Origin: Paraspadella gotoi
Taxonomy: Eukaryota > Chaetognatha
DNA length: 64,000 bases
Assembly (NCBI GenBank): GCA_051294375.1
Contig: CM119270.1
Span: 9,177,530-9,241,529, forward strand
Direction: 5' to 3'
Each line of letters begins with the position of its first letter. Positions within the stretch are counted from its first letter, which is position 1. Below are positions 12,501 through 23,660 of this stretch, one piece after another. Position numbers and translations under genes: made by a program. The notes below the pieces were generated by a model. The model was not told where the DNA came from, ran no database searches, and saw nothing but the letters and a program-made list of their open reading frames with translations.

Positions 12501-15130
12501 AACAGGAGGCTTTGGCTCAACAAGCAAGATCCAATAGTTTTGAAATGAATAAATAACGCAATGAATGCCATTGATTTGATAATAATTATGCAGGCGTTCC
12601 AGTTTACAGATTTATCACCGCCCCTGTGATTGTATGTCAGTTCTGGCTGTGAAACCCAAATAACGGGAAAGTTGCGACTTCTGCAGACGCCAAGCGCAGC
12701 CAAATGGGATCCTCAATCAATTGCAAACAAGGTTCCAGAATCGCCAGATTCTTAACTTGGTTGCCTCATCAGGTTCCGCAAATCCAATCGCGATAAGGCC
12801 GATATTGAGTCATTTTTCATAGGGTAAGAGTTGATTCCCCCTGAAATACTCCGCTTTAGGTCTATTTGGGAAGGATTCAGGAAATTTTCAAAAACCGAAT
12901 TGTTATGCAATGCCTTCATTTGTTTTGGGCGTCTCCATCGCGAGGATCGCCAATTACGCCATAAACTTGCGGAAACTCTTAAAGGGTGAATTTTTCAGAA
13001 GAGGTTTTAACACTGTTTTGAGAAATCTTTAATATTGAATGAATGTTTAAAATTGTCGCACGCACCGGTCAGACGAGAATTTATTGATAAAGATTTACTG
13101 CCATTTGAAAGAAGGGAATTTCTCCCTACAAATTTGTCCCTCAGATAATCGCGAAGTTTAGCTTCATTCAAAGAGACTCGCTTGAGGCGGTCAAAATTTT
13201 TGAGAATCTCCTCCCGGAACGGCGCTTCTATGGAGTCAGTTTAAGTCGAATTGAAATTTCTTTGTTTTTAGTAAGCTCATTAAAAGTAGACAGAAAAGGA
13301 CGCAGTAGGTTTGCTTTCCTCATGCCCTCTATTGTACGATCATTGGTTTCTTGGCCCGTTTTTGCTAAGGGGAAGAAGATCTCAAGGCTTTGCTCAGTTG
13401 GAGTTGGAAATGGGACACCTGTTCTAGATATTAGATCATTAAATGTTTGTTTCTTCCTCTTTAGAAAATAAATTTTCACGTTTGGTTTCGGGTTCGCATA
13501 GGTAAATAAGTTCCACCACCATTACAACAATTTTCTCAGATATGCTAGAAACAGGTTTACGGCGCGTGTCTATATCCGGAAAGCTGGAGAGGCCGGGGCG
13601 CCATTAAGTCTTTGAAGGAAATATCGCGCGTTGATCCACTGAGCAATCACATGAAAGCAGATTCAAATGGGGGGGGGGGGGGTTTGTTTTTTTTAAGTCC
13701 GGATTGGAATTTTCGCCGTCGTTTGGTAGAATATTACGTTTTTTTACAAAATGAATTAGAAGAGGAGATTGTAATTTTTTTTGGGTCGACGCAACTGGCG
13801 TCCTTACGTCAATTAAGAAACAAAACTCTTCGCTCCTCCATTTATTTTCAACGCAATTTCGAAAATTTGCCTAAAACCCTGAAGTAATGATTGGAGTTAT
13901 GCCCTAAGATTTATCCCGCTGATTTTGCAGCAGAGGTTTTCGCCGCTGATAAAAAGATGTTCTTGGAATAATTTTTCTCGGTGGCTTCATTACTCAACAC
14001 CGGAGGCAAGTGGGCCGCAACTTCGAAACGGAAGTCGACAACGAGCGAAGGTAAGGCAACTGTCGCCACTCTCACCAGAACCAACTCATTCATTCCCCTT
14101 GGCCGAACAATTGTTCTTTCATGGCATCATTTTTATTAACAGTGAGCTTGGGTGAAAACGTTTTTACTGTATTTTTTTGCATAAGTATTTAGTCGAAAAT
14201 TGATTCCCTCAACCGGTATTAAGGCTGAAGAGCTTATAAATGAAAGAAAATTGTAATCGGTCCTTTTACAAAAAAGAACATTTCAAAAAGAAATAAATTT
14301 CTTTAGAAAACGTACACAGGTTCCCAGATAGCCGATAACGGAAGCACGCTCATTTCAAGTGATCAAATTGAGAATTTAGATTCATTTTTCAGGATGGTTT
14401 TTAATTAAAGTTGGCGGCGTTGGAAAATGCTGGACTTGACTTTTGAACGGCGAAACATAATTATTCTCCTTCAAATTCCACATATGTCACTTTAATCGAA
14501 AAAGAACAAAGGACCAAGGCCACGCTGGAGTTTGAACGTTGATCAGTTTCGCAAAGATTCTGGATTCAAGGTCGTAAACAAGTTAGAAAGAGATTGGTAA
14601 ATGGCTTTCCTTGTCGCGTTTAAATGCTAACCATGAATACATGCTTGATTTGAATATTGAGTTTGGAATTGGTTTTCCTTTCAGGAACGGGGTGTAGATT
14701 TATGGGTCGTTTGAAGTGGAAGAGAGTCGAGTCTCAAAACGTTTGGAGTTTGCTTTTTTACCTGTTTAAAAATGCGCGCAGTTTAATTTCGAAGTGGGCC
14801 GATTCACCGTTCTACTCTCTACTGCTTTCATTATTGCTTTTTTTTCGTTAATTTCTGGCGCCCTGGTGCAAATTTTTTCAGACTGTGGAAGAATTTGCGG
14901 GCTGCAAAAGAGCTAAAGGAGAGTAAGCTTGGACTAAGAAGAACATCAATTTCACTTACGATGAAAGGGAATTCCAGTTGACCTTCAAACCCGGGCGCCG
15001 CAACTTTGGGGCGGACGTTGGAGCGGCCCTTGTGCCTCCACAAGCCCTTTTCATGTTTGCAATGGCACATACGCTCCTCTATGTGCTCTCATACTCTAGT
15101 AGGTAGTTGGGGAATTCTTAATAGGCCCTC
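9507..15130. other. 5.6 kb without a recognised gene or repeat
   Basis: Unlike its surroundings, this stretch has almost no microsatellites apart from G runs at 11380 and 13671. Short open frames (9826-10161 +, 12263-12703 -, 13612-13887 +, 13925-14155 +) show no recognisable motif and no consistent splice structure. It could be decayed mobile-element sequence or ordinary intergenic DNA; I cannot distinguish these by eye. Confidence 0.4.
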
Positions 15131-15137
15131 ACCATAA

Positions 15138-15611
15138 TTAGAGATTCACGGGAATCCTTCCAGCTCTCAAGTCCGAGATTCTCATCTCCTCGCACCCGAA
15201 AGTTTCATCTGCCTCATTATTCACCGTGGTGAAACAACATATTCCGCCGCACCTGGCGCTGTTCTCAGAACTAGCTGAATACGTTTGCGCCGGCTGGAAG
15301 GAAGTACTCTGACCTTCACACGACAAAAGTGGTCAAGCCTTTCCAAATCTCGAACGGGGTGACCTGTTGTGTCCTGGTCGTCGATAGATCGTCGTCATCG
15401 GGAGATTGGCCTCTGCAGCGGAATTGTCGTGATTGTCTTCGCAATTTCGAATGGCCATCGTGCGGCGCGTCGAGGTGCCTGTACTTCTGGTAGAATTAGA
15501 GTTTGACCGCGATCGGGTAAGATCGTTCTTGTTATGAAGCTGCGGTGCCAGCCCCGCGGTTGCTGATAACCCTTGTTGCTTATCTCGTATGGAGACCGAC
15601 CAACGATTCAA
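15138..15611 (-). other. Possible decayed coding segment or unrecognised exons
   Basis: Reading on the minus strand, one frame is open from 15611 to 15138 except for a single TGA at 15333-15335 (after SRFGKA). Composition is richer in GC than its flanks and contains Cys-bearing stretches such as SARCGGICCFTTVNNEADE. No family was recognised. It may be a pseudogene, two exons joined differently, or chance. Confidence 0.2.
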
Positions 15612-15939
15612 TTCGATCTCCCTCGACTGCTCTGTAACGTCTCGCTAACAGAATGATTTTTGTAACAATTGATTTAGTTGTGTGACTTTTTTAAGATTAA
15701 GGAAGTATGTGTTTTTATATTATCTTAAAGTATCTCATTAATTTTTATAACTAACCGTGTTGCAAATGTAGTAATCACAGTGTGCTGTTGGTACAACCTG
15801 AAATAATTATTAATGTAAAATTGAGCGGTGGAAATGATGTTAAAGTGATTCTGTTGTTTACACGTTTCCCAAGACAATCTGTGCTTTCTTTTTTCTAAAA
15901 TTTTTCTAATACTATCCTGGTAGTGAAGAAAGCTCCTTT

Positions 15940-16273
15940 TGAGAGAAAGTAAGAATTTATATAGGTATTCTCAACGCTTATACGAGCGTGAGCCAGGGTT
16001 TGTTTCATATATGTTCTGTTACTTTGCATTTAATTTTGTAGTAAGGTTATTAATTCGAGGATTCGTCTTATATATCTTTATAGGCACGCGTTCCATGCGT
16101 TTTCTAATGTCGTCTCAATGCGTTCATTAGCCTTCCGAATGCCGTTTCAATTGCAACGTTTTTGGTATGCTCATTGCTCTACTATTGGACTTGACGTTAA
16201 CGGAATGTAAATTAACAATAGCGTGTCACTGCAGACACGATTGTCGTTATTAGTCATGTTTTATTTCGAGAAC

Positions 16274-16275
<2 letters not shown>
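15940..16275 (+). repeat. Dispersed repeat family C, copy 2
   Basis: Diverged same-orientation partner of 9199-9506, sharing the landmark blocks listed there. It ends directly in a (GA)n tract at 16278-16312. Confidence 0.6.

Positions 16276-16277
<2 letters not shown>

Positions 16278-16312
<35 letters not shown>
16278..16312 (+). repeat. (GA)n microsatellite
   Basis: Short pure GA tract abutting the end of repeat family C copy 2. Confidence 0.9.
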
Positions 16313-16314
<2 letters not shown>

Positions 16315-16899
16315 ATTAGACAATAGACTAGCAATATTAATTACTTGCGGTTAAGGCACTTTGAGGGCTTTAAGAGCTACCTATTTCTCAGAATATTACA
16401 AATGTGAATGACTTTGAAAACAAAGTGCATCGCACTTCTAACTAATTTTTTTCTCCAATATTTCTCGAGTTTATAAAATCAGATGATAAGGACATGACAG
16501 CAAGCATAAAAATAAAATGGATAATACTTTGGAAAACAAAAAGTAATTATGAACGCCGGACCGAGAAAGAGAGAGAGAGAGAGATGAGAGAGAGAGGAGA
16601 AGAGAGGAGAGGAATCTTTTCTCATCTAGTTCCTCATGTTTTTCCTGGCAGTGTTTTTCCCCCGAAGATTATATATTATTCCTCCTTTCCAATTAAAAAA
16701 AGAAAGAAGGAAATTTTTGCTTCTTCATTTCCTTTCTCGAGTTCACGTGGGGTGATTTCAAACTTATCATTGTCTAATTAAACATAGTTTATTTTACTAC
16801 TATTTTTTTATATTTTAATACTATTCAATTCCACTATTATCACACCTTTTCAGTGGATATGGATTCCGCCAAAGAGCGTTGCCTTCTCAATATCTTTGA

Positions 16900-17424
16900 T
16901 CTTTCGACGCCCTGCCAACTCTAATTTTTCCCCGTCGAATTTCGCCCTACTGATTCCGGATTTCCTCCCGCCCTCACTCGCCTTTTTTAGACCCTTTCTT
17001 CGTCCGCCCCCTTCCTTTACTCAATCCGCTCATTTTCGGCCCACCCCGCTCATGCTCTGCCCGCATTGCACATCCTTTGCCCGACCGGCCCATCCTCGGC
17101 CCGTCCCGCCATTCGTTTGCCCGACCTGCCCTCTCTCATACCCTCGATTCTGCATTTTCCCCGCCGCCACGCCGTCCCTTTGCTCGACCCCGCCCTTTCC
17201 TCGGTCGCCTTCCCCGCGCGATACTCCCTTTGCGCCGCTAGATTTTTTCTCCTCCGTCGCTTTTCCTATGTCTCGCCGACATCTATTACTCCTCTCCCTT
17301 TCACGCCCACTTATTTCACATTGCCTTCCTTTCATTGAGGCTGGCTTCTCTCTCGTCCTCTCTCTCTCCTCTCTCTCTCGCTCTCTCCTTTCTCGTCTCA
17401 CTGTCTCTCTCGCTTTCCTCTCTC

Positions 17425-17459
<35 letters not shown>

Positions 17460-17477
17460 TCTACTCTCTCTCTCTCG

Positions 17478-17517
<40 letters not shown>

Positions 17518-17540
17518 CGATGCCTTCTCTCTCTCTCTCT
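16900..17540 (+). repeat. Pyrimidine-rich tract with (CT)n
   Basis: C/T-rich on the plus strand. From 17040 to 17130 it shows loose repeats of CCCGNCC..GCCC; from 17345 onward interrupted CT dinucleotides. Long open frames here are composition artefacts (Leu/Ser/Pro only). Confidence 0.7.
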
Positions 17541-18735
17541 CATCTTTCTGAGACAGCTTTTCTTTTCTTTTTTTCTCATTTTAACTCCTTTTATACTTTT
17601 CTTTCTCTCTTCCATCTTTTTCTCACTCGACACATTTTTTTCTCCTTTTTTTTTCTTTCTCGATTCAACTTTTTCATTGGGTTCACTGGGTTCATTCTTC
17701 TGTGACTCCCTTTCTTTTCTTCGTCGTTGTCGTCGTCGTTCTCGTCGTCGTTGTCGTCGTCGTTTTTGTTACTTCTTCAGGTTTACATATAACATAAAAC
17801 ATATAACGTTCATATAATATCAAAAAAGCATTACGATTTACCAGTCATTCCTCGTTCCATTAATCCCCTTTAAATGAGATATAAATAGACCGTGGATCCA
17901 GTCAGCCTTTACTCACCCTCACCCATCGGTTTCCTCACCCACTTTCCGGTTTCGTGCCCTCCCTTTAGGCCTGGAGCTTCGCCCGCGGAAGAACCAACCC
18001 CATTATCTTGAATTAATTAAGAGTTAAACAGAGTGAATGGCGGTCGTTTGACTTGTGGCGNNNNNNNNNNNNNNNNNNNNNNNNNATCTCTCTCTCTCTC
18101 TCTCTCTCTCTCCTCTCGGTCTCTCTCTCTCTCTCTCTCTTTCCCTTCTCGCGCCACAAGTCAAACGACCAGCCATTCACTCTGTTTAAACTCTTAATTA
18201 ATATACAGGATAATGGGCGTTGGTTTTCAGCGGGCGAAGCTCCGCCTGAAGGGAGGCAACGAAAACCGGAGTGGGTGAGGAAACCGATGGGTCGAGGTTT
18301 GAGGGTGAGTAAAGGCTGACTGGATCCACGGATCTATTTTATAGTCTATTTAAAAGGGGATTAATGGAAGCGAGGACTGAACGTTTGGTAAAGTCGTAAT
18401 GGCTTTTTTGATATTATATGAACGTTATATGTTTTATGTTTTATATGTAAACCCGAAAAAGTAACAAAAACTACGACGACGTACAACGACGAACGACAAC
18501 GACGAGACAACGACGACGACACGACGACGAGAACGACGACGACAAACGAGAAAGAAAGAAAGGGAGTCACAGAAGAATGAACACCAGTGAACCCAATGAA
18601 AAGTTGAAATCGGAAAGAAAAAAAAAAAGGAAATTGTTCGAAGTGAGAAAAAGAGGAAGAAGAGAAGAAGAAGTATATAAGGGAGTTAAAAAGAGAAAAC
18701 AAAAAAAGAAAAGAAAAGTGTCAGAAGAGAGATAA
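17540..18735. repeat. Large imperfect inverted repeat with gap at the centre
   Basis: The left arm (about 17540-18059) is the reverse complement of the right arm (about 18152-18735). Landmarks: GTTTGACTTGTGGCG at 18046-18060 pairs with CGCCACAAGTCAAAC at 18152-18166; GGATCCAGTCAGCCTTTACTC near 17895 pairs with GAGTAAAGGCTGACTGGATCC near 18308; the (GTC)n block at 17725-17765 pairs with the (GAC)n block at 18475-18550. Differences are mostly 1-3 base indels. The centre is 25 Ns plus (CT)n. This is either a fold-back element or a chimeric hairpin read left in the assembly. Confidence 0.8.
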
Positions 18736-18791
18736 GAGATGGGGCAGAGACTTAATAAGCTGAGTGAAAACCAGATTCCTTATCACGTTTA

Positions 18792-19088
18792 TTATTCCCT
18801 GTGGGCAGAGGCGAACAAGTATTCAAAGGGTTGGAATTTGCAAAAGCTTAGAAAAGGAGGAGGAATGTCCTTCTGTAATTGAACATTAAAACGTCCATAA
18901 AACGTTGGACAATAATAAAGATTGCCATTTAGTAACATTGAATGATAAGGTCTAGGAAACAGTGATTTACGTGGTCCTATTTCAAAAGAACAATTATAGT
19001 CGGTCCAAATGAATCCGTGTAACAATGAGCCAGAGAAACGAAGCCATTGCAAAATATCTTTCCACCATGTGCAATTTTTGTCGAACAA
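18792..19088 (-). other. Unrecognised open frame, 98 residues
   Basis: An ATG-initiated minus-strand frame in otherwise low-complexity surroundings, with a balanced amino-acid composition (for example LRFSGSLLHGFIWTDY). No domain was identified and no splice sites clearly frame it. It may be a lone exon, a decayed gene fragment or chance. Confidence 0.15.
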
Positions 19089-19199
19089 GGTAGAGCAATT
19101 TCGCTAAGCGACGTCGAGCGATTCCATCTCGTGACAAAGCGACACTCGGGGGCCGAACTACACCTCGGCGCCTCTGTAACTAAGGGAAGAGCAATTATC

Positions 19200-20700
19200 C
19201 TCTGAGTCGCTCACTTGCCTCTTCAACGATAGTGAGGATGAGGAAGAGGAGGAGGAGAGAGGGGAGGAGGAGTGAGAGGAAGATAAGGAAGACTGATGAA
19301 TAGACTTTATCGACCGGGAGGATAAAGGAAAGGAGAAGGAAACTAGGGAAAGAAGAGGAACTGAGGAAAAAGATGAAAGGAAAATAGGAAAAGCGACGAG
19401 TAAAAAAGTTATAGGGGAGAGAGAGAGATAAATGAGAGAGAATAAAAGGGGGTGAGAGAAAGAGAAGAGGAGGAAGAAGAGCGGGAGAGAAGAGGAAGGG
19501 AACTGGGAATAGACTTGGCGAATGACTGATACTCTTAACGCAGGGATGGGGAGGAGAAAAGTGGAGAGCTGGGAGATGGAGAGGGAAAAAGCAGGGGAGA
19601 GGGAAACGAGGGGAGAGATAGAGGGAAAGGAGGGAAGTGGGGAGAGGAGTAAAGGAAGGGGAAGAGGCGGGATTTAGTAAACGAAGATCTGGGGAGGAGG
19701 GGAGGTAGAAAAAAAAGGAAACAAAGGGCGGGGGGGGAAAGGAAAAGGAAGGGAAAGCAAAAAATTAGAAAAGGAGGAAGAAACAAAGGAAAAAGAAAAA
19801 AAAAACGAGGGGGGGGGGAAAAGGGCGGATGGAGGAGGAAAAGGTAGAAGAAGAGTGGGGAATTAAAGGAGGAGAAGAAGTAGAGCGGAGGTGAATAAGG
19901 GTGTAGGAAGAAGATGAGGAGGAAAGAAGGAGAGAGAAAGGAGTTGAGATAGGATGAGAGAAGCGAGGAAAAGAGGAACGGAGAGACTTGGTGAAGAGAA
20001 TAGAAGAGGATAGAAAGGCGAGAGGAGTAAAGAAAGGAGAAAGAATGATAGAAAGGCGAGAGGAGTAAAGAGAAGAGAAAGAAAGATGAGAAGGTAAGAG
20101 GAGTAAAGAAGGGAGAAAGGAAAGATAGAAAGGCGAGTAGGTAGTTAAGAGAAAGGAGAAAGAAAGATACGAAAGGCGACGAGGAGTTAAATGAAGGGAG
20201 AAAAGAATTGATAGAAAGGCGAAGAGAGTAAAGGAAGTGGAGAAAGAAAGATAGAAAGACGAGAGGAGGAAAGATAGGGAGAAAGAATGATGAAAGGCGT
20301 GTGGCCATTGAATGGAATTTGGTGAAGACAGGGCAGAGGAAAGAATAGAAGAAAGTGAAAGGCGAGAAGAGTAAGAAGTGCAAAAAACTGATGAAGCGAA
20401 AGTGAAGGAGAGGGCGAAGAGACAGAGATAGAAGGAGCAGAGAAGACGATGAAGGGAAAGGGAGTTAGAAGGAGAAGAAAGATAAGAAAGCACGAGAGGA
20501 GGAAAAGGAAAGAAAGAAGAAAGAGTAGAAGAAAGGGAGTAAGATAAAGACGCAGAAGGATAAGCGGAAAACGGTAGAGGACAACGATCCTGAAGGCGAG
20601 AAAGACGAAATTGGCCGCGGTGGTTGCGATTGCAATGGAGGCAATCGGCCAGGTTGAGAACCCTGCAGAGATTTTATTTTAATTCCATTCGTTGAAATTG
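19200..20700 (+). repeat. 1.5 kb polypurine tract with a diverged 39-bp minisatellite
   Basis: The plus strand is almost entirely A and G. Within it, about 20000-20300 repeats a unit of roughly 39 bases built on GATAGAAAGGCGAGAGGAG then TAAAGAAGGGAGAAAGAA, about eight diverged copies. No gene is supported; minus-strand open frames are Ser/Phe/Leu artefacts. Confidence 0.75.
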
Positions 20701-21063
20701 GAAGAAAAATGACATATTTTTTTAATGGTTCTAGAGAATTCGCCTTTAATGACAAAACGGTGTGAAAAGTGAATATTATTGACCGAGAATAGGCTTTAAT
20801 TTAAATAATCTTTTCTGGAGATCAAGGTAGCTTGAAACAAACAAAAAAAAAAACTTGCTGCGACCAGACTTCTCTTCAGGATGAGACGCAGAGAGAGATC
20901 GATGAGCATGAGAGAGAGCAAGACGCAGAGAGAGAGAGCCAGAGAATTGCGACTATGGCATTATCTCAATTGTCAGCCTCATCTTTTGGTTTCGCAAGGA
21001 ATCTATCGAGGTCTCGGTACAGAGCCACGAGAGAGGAGAGAGAAGAGAGAGAGACGGCGAGAT

Positions 21064-21088
21064 NNNNNNNNNNNNNNNNNNNNNNNNN

Positions 21089-21119
<31 letters not shown>
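21064..21119 (+). repeat. Assembly gap (25 N) followed by (GA)n
   Basis: Twenty-five Ns at 21064-21088 sit beside GA dinucleotides (21089-21118), so the gap probably marks an unresolved microsatellite. Confidence 0.85.
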
Positions 21120-21121
<2 letters not shown>

Positions 21122-21189
21122 TCGGTAGTGGGTCCACAAGCTCAACGGCGTTTGATTTAGAGCCGGAACTCGTGATCATAATTTAGACG

Positions 21190-21770
21190 AAGCGAGACGA
21201 AATGGGCGGAGTGCCCTGTCGTCGTCGTTGTTGTGATCTTTGTCGTTGTAGTTGCCTTTATTGTCGTTTTGTCGTCGATGTAGATGTCGTTAACTGTGTC
21301 ATTGTCGAGGTTGCAGTCGTCGTAGTTTTCATTGTTGTCGTTGTAGATGTCGTTATTTTTATTATGGTCATGATTGGAGATATTGTTATACTGTCGTCAT
21401 GGTAGAAGTTGTTATAATTGTCATTGTATTCATTGTGGAAGTCGTTATAGTTATTATTGAATATTATCATCATTCATTCATTCAGTTATCAGTTATCATC
21501 ATTAGTCGTCTTCTTCGTTGTTGTTGTTGTTGTTGTTATACTCGTTGTCGTTGTCGTAGTCCTAGTTTGTCGTAATCATCGTTTCTTTCGCCGTTTCGCC
21601 TTTCGCCGTCGTTAACGCGGTTGTTGTCCTCATAGTTCATCGTTTTTTGTCTTCGTCGATGACGTTTCACTATTGACTACAAAAAGAGCAGCAAGTCCGT
21701 TGTTGTCGTTGTCCTTAGTCGTCGTTGTTGTTGTTCTTCCTCCTATAGACGTTCTCCATCAGTGGTCGGT
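21190..21770 (+). repeat. Degenerate (GTC/GTT)n trinucleotide-rich region
   Basis: Repeated GTCGTCGTTGT and GTTGTTGTT motifs with ATT/GTA interruptions over about 580 bases. Open frames of Val/Asp/Thr are artefacts. Between 21770 and 22480 I see no feature beyond a short GAC run at 22211. Confidence 0.7.
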
Positions 21771-22479
21771 GGTATTAGTTTTGTCTTTACCTCAGAACTT
21801 TGAGCGAAGTCGCTGAGAGAAAGCGAAGATGTTGTCATGGTAACGACGTCTGCTTTGAGTAAATGGAAGAAAGGGAAGGAAAGCGAGAAAAGCGAACATT
21901 GGTTGAGAAAGAAATAAAAACAATGGGAACACGAGGCGTAAGCTCGGCTTAGTCTAGATATTTGTGAAGATCTGAAGGTAATTTTGAATTTGGATCATGA
22001 ATCAGTAATATAATAAGTATTATCTAATCATACAATATATAAGCTATCTTGACCCTGACTATGGACATTGTACAAAATCACGAAAAGCTGGTCGGTAATG
22101 AAGTCTTGCATTATTTTGCTCTTAAAAGAAGATTAAATTCGCTTGTATTCAAATCGCCATCGGCGAGTGAGACGAAAATCGATTTGTTTTCGCGGCTAAA
22201 AACGATACTGACGACGACGACGACAATGACGACGACATCGGCGGTTGAGAAAAGCGAACAACAGAAAAAATGGAAACGAAGTTCGTGCGACGTGGGAAGT
22301 GAGGTTTCGCGAGGGACTGGCTACGGCAGAGGAGGCTTTGTAAACTTAATTAATGTATGGTTCTTATTATAAAAGAAAAATATTTTTAGTCCGTCGGAAC
22401 TCATGTCAGGAGCATGAACAATCTTATAAAGTAAAATGGGATTGAGGAAACAAAAATATATTTTGAGAGATGTGGACGA

Positions 22480-22522
22480 GAGAAGAGAGACGAGAGAGAG
22501 AGAGAGAGAGAGAGAAGAGAGA

Positions 22523-22560
<38 letters not shown>

Positions 22561-22573
22561 AGAGAGAGAGAGA
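22480..22573 (+). repeat. (GA)n microsatellite
   Basis: Interrupted GA tract, the partner in composition of the CT tract 130 bases downstream; with it a stem-loop could form. Confidence 0.9.
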
Positions 22574-22699
22574 AAAATGTGTCAATCCGAGTTTCATTTT
22601 TCAGAGTTTCATTTTTTGCACTAATATTTACAGTTCGCGAAAGCAAAATTATTTTGCCGTCAGTTTAATAATCTTTTCTCAGATTCCTTCAAGAAAAAT

Positions 22700-22701
22700 T
22701 A

Positions 22702-22739
<38 letters not shown>

Positions 22740-22793
22740 CTAATCTCACTCTCTCTCTCTCTCTTCTCTCATCATCTCTCTCGTCTCCTCTCC
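22700..22793 (+). repeat. (CT)n microsatellite
   Basis: Interrupted CT tract, potentially pairing with the (GA)n at 22480-22573. Confidence 0.9.
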
Positions 22794-23116
22794 GGTAGAC
22801 GGCGCGCTACGCGATTTCTTGCTTCTTTGATTCTTTGTCCTCACCTGACAAGCGAGAGAGATTCTTCCGAGAATCCGCCCCATTCCGCTTCCAAAATTTA
22901 GCTTTATAAATTCAAATTGTACATCTAAGAAGTTACTTCAATATGCTGTTATAGTATTTTTATTTATCGCTTTAATTGTATATGAATTTACTACTGATGC
23001 GACTTGGCTTTAGCTTCAACAGTTTCTGTATTACCTATTATATAACTTTTTAAAACTAGTTATGACAAGCATTTTTCGATTTTCTAAGTTGCGTTAAATC
23101 TTTTTAAAATACCAAC

Positions 23117-23170
23117 TCCTCTCACTTTTCCTTTCACTTTTTCTTTCACTTTTCCTTTCACTTTTTCTTT
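23117..23170 (+). repeat. Short tandem repeat, CACTTTTYCTTT units
   Basis: Four alternating 12-base units, CACTTTTCCTTT and CACTTTTTCTTT. Confidence 0.7.
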
Positions 23171-23369
23171 CCTATTCCTCCAGTTCACGAGCTTCTTCTC
23201 ACTCGCAATTTCCGCTTGAAACTCAATTTCATTTCATTCTTCCATTGTGAGTCTGAAGGGAGATATCGAATCAGATAGAAAATTAAATCAATTTCTAAAA
23301 CTGAGTGAGAAAAAGTAAAAAAGCTTTGAATGAAGATAAAAGATCTTAGAAATGTTACCAAACCTCCCG

Positions 23370-23660
23370 CCCCAACCTTTCCCCGACGTCCCTTTTCTTC
23401 CCACGATCCAGCGCCGCCCCGCGCCGCCCCGCGCCGCCTCGAACCGCCCCGCGCCGCCTTCGTTCTCCACTTCTTTTTCTCCCCCGCGCGCGTCATTCCT
23501 TCGCGCGCGCCGTCTCGTTCCTTCATTCGCACGTCGCGCGTTTATTTCATTTTTTCTTCTTTAGTATCGTCCGCTCGCGCTGCACGTCACGAAGCCGCCG
23601 TGGAACGTCACGGGTCCGCAAGCTCGCGATATCATTACAGCGTGCGTACAATCATGGTCA
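23370..23660. promoter_or_regulatory. CpG- and GC-rich patch upstream of the TipE-like gene
   Basis: Contrasting with AT-rich flanks, this stretch holds repeated CCCGCGCCGCC units (23410-23460) and many CpGs (CGCGCGCGTCATTCC, TTCGCGCGCGCCGTC). It lies about 1.6 kb upstream of the TipE-like start codon and could include its promoter or a 5' UTR exon. No core promoter element was identified, so this is inference from composition and position. Confidence 0.3.

Noticed and set aside
12263-12703. 146-residue minus-strand open frame
   Set aside because: No recognisable motif, and no splice sites or neighbouring exons support it.
16896-17817. Long open frames of up to 269 residues on the plus strand
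   Set aside because: They consist of Leu, Ser, Pro and Phe from pyrimidine-rich sequence; frames stay open in parallel because CT-rich DNA lacks stop codons.
19535-20493. Open frames of 282 and 242 residues on the minus strand
   Set aside because: They mirror the polypurine tract on the other strand; composition is almost only Ser/Phe/Leu/Pro.
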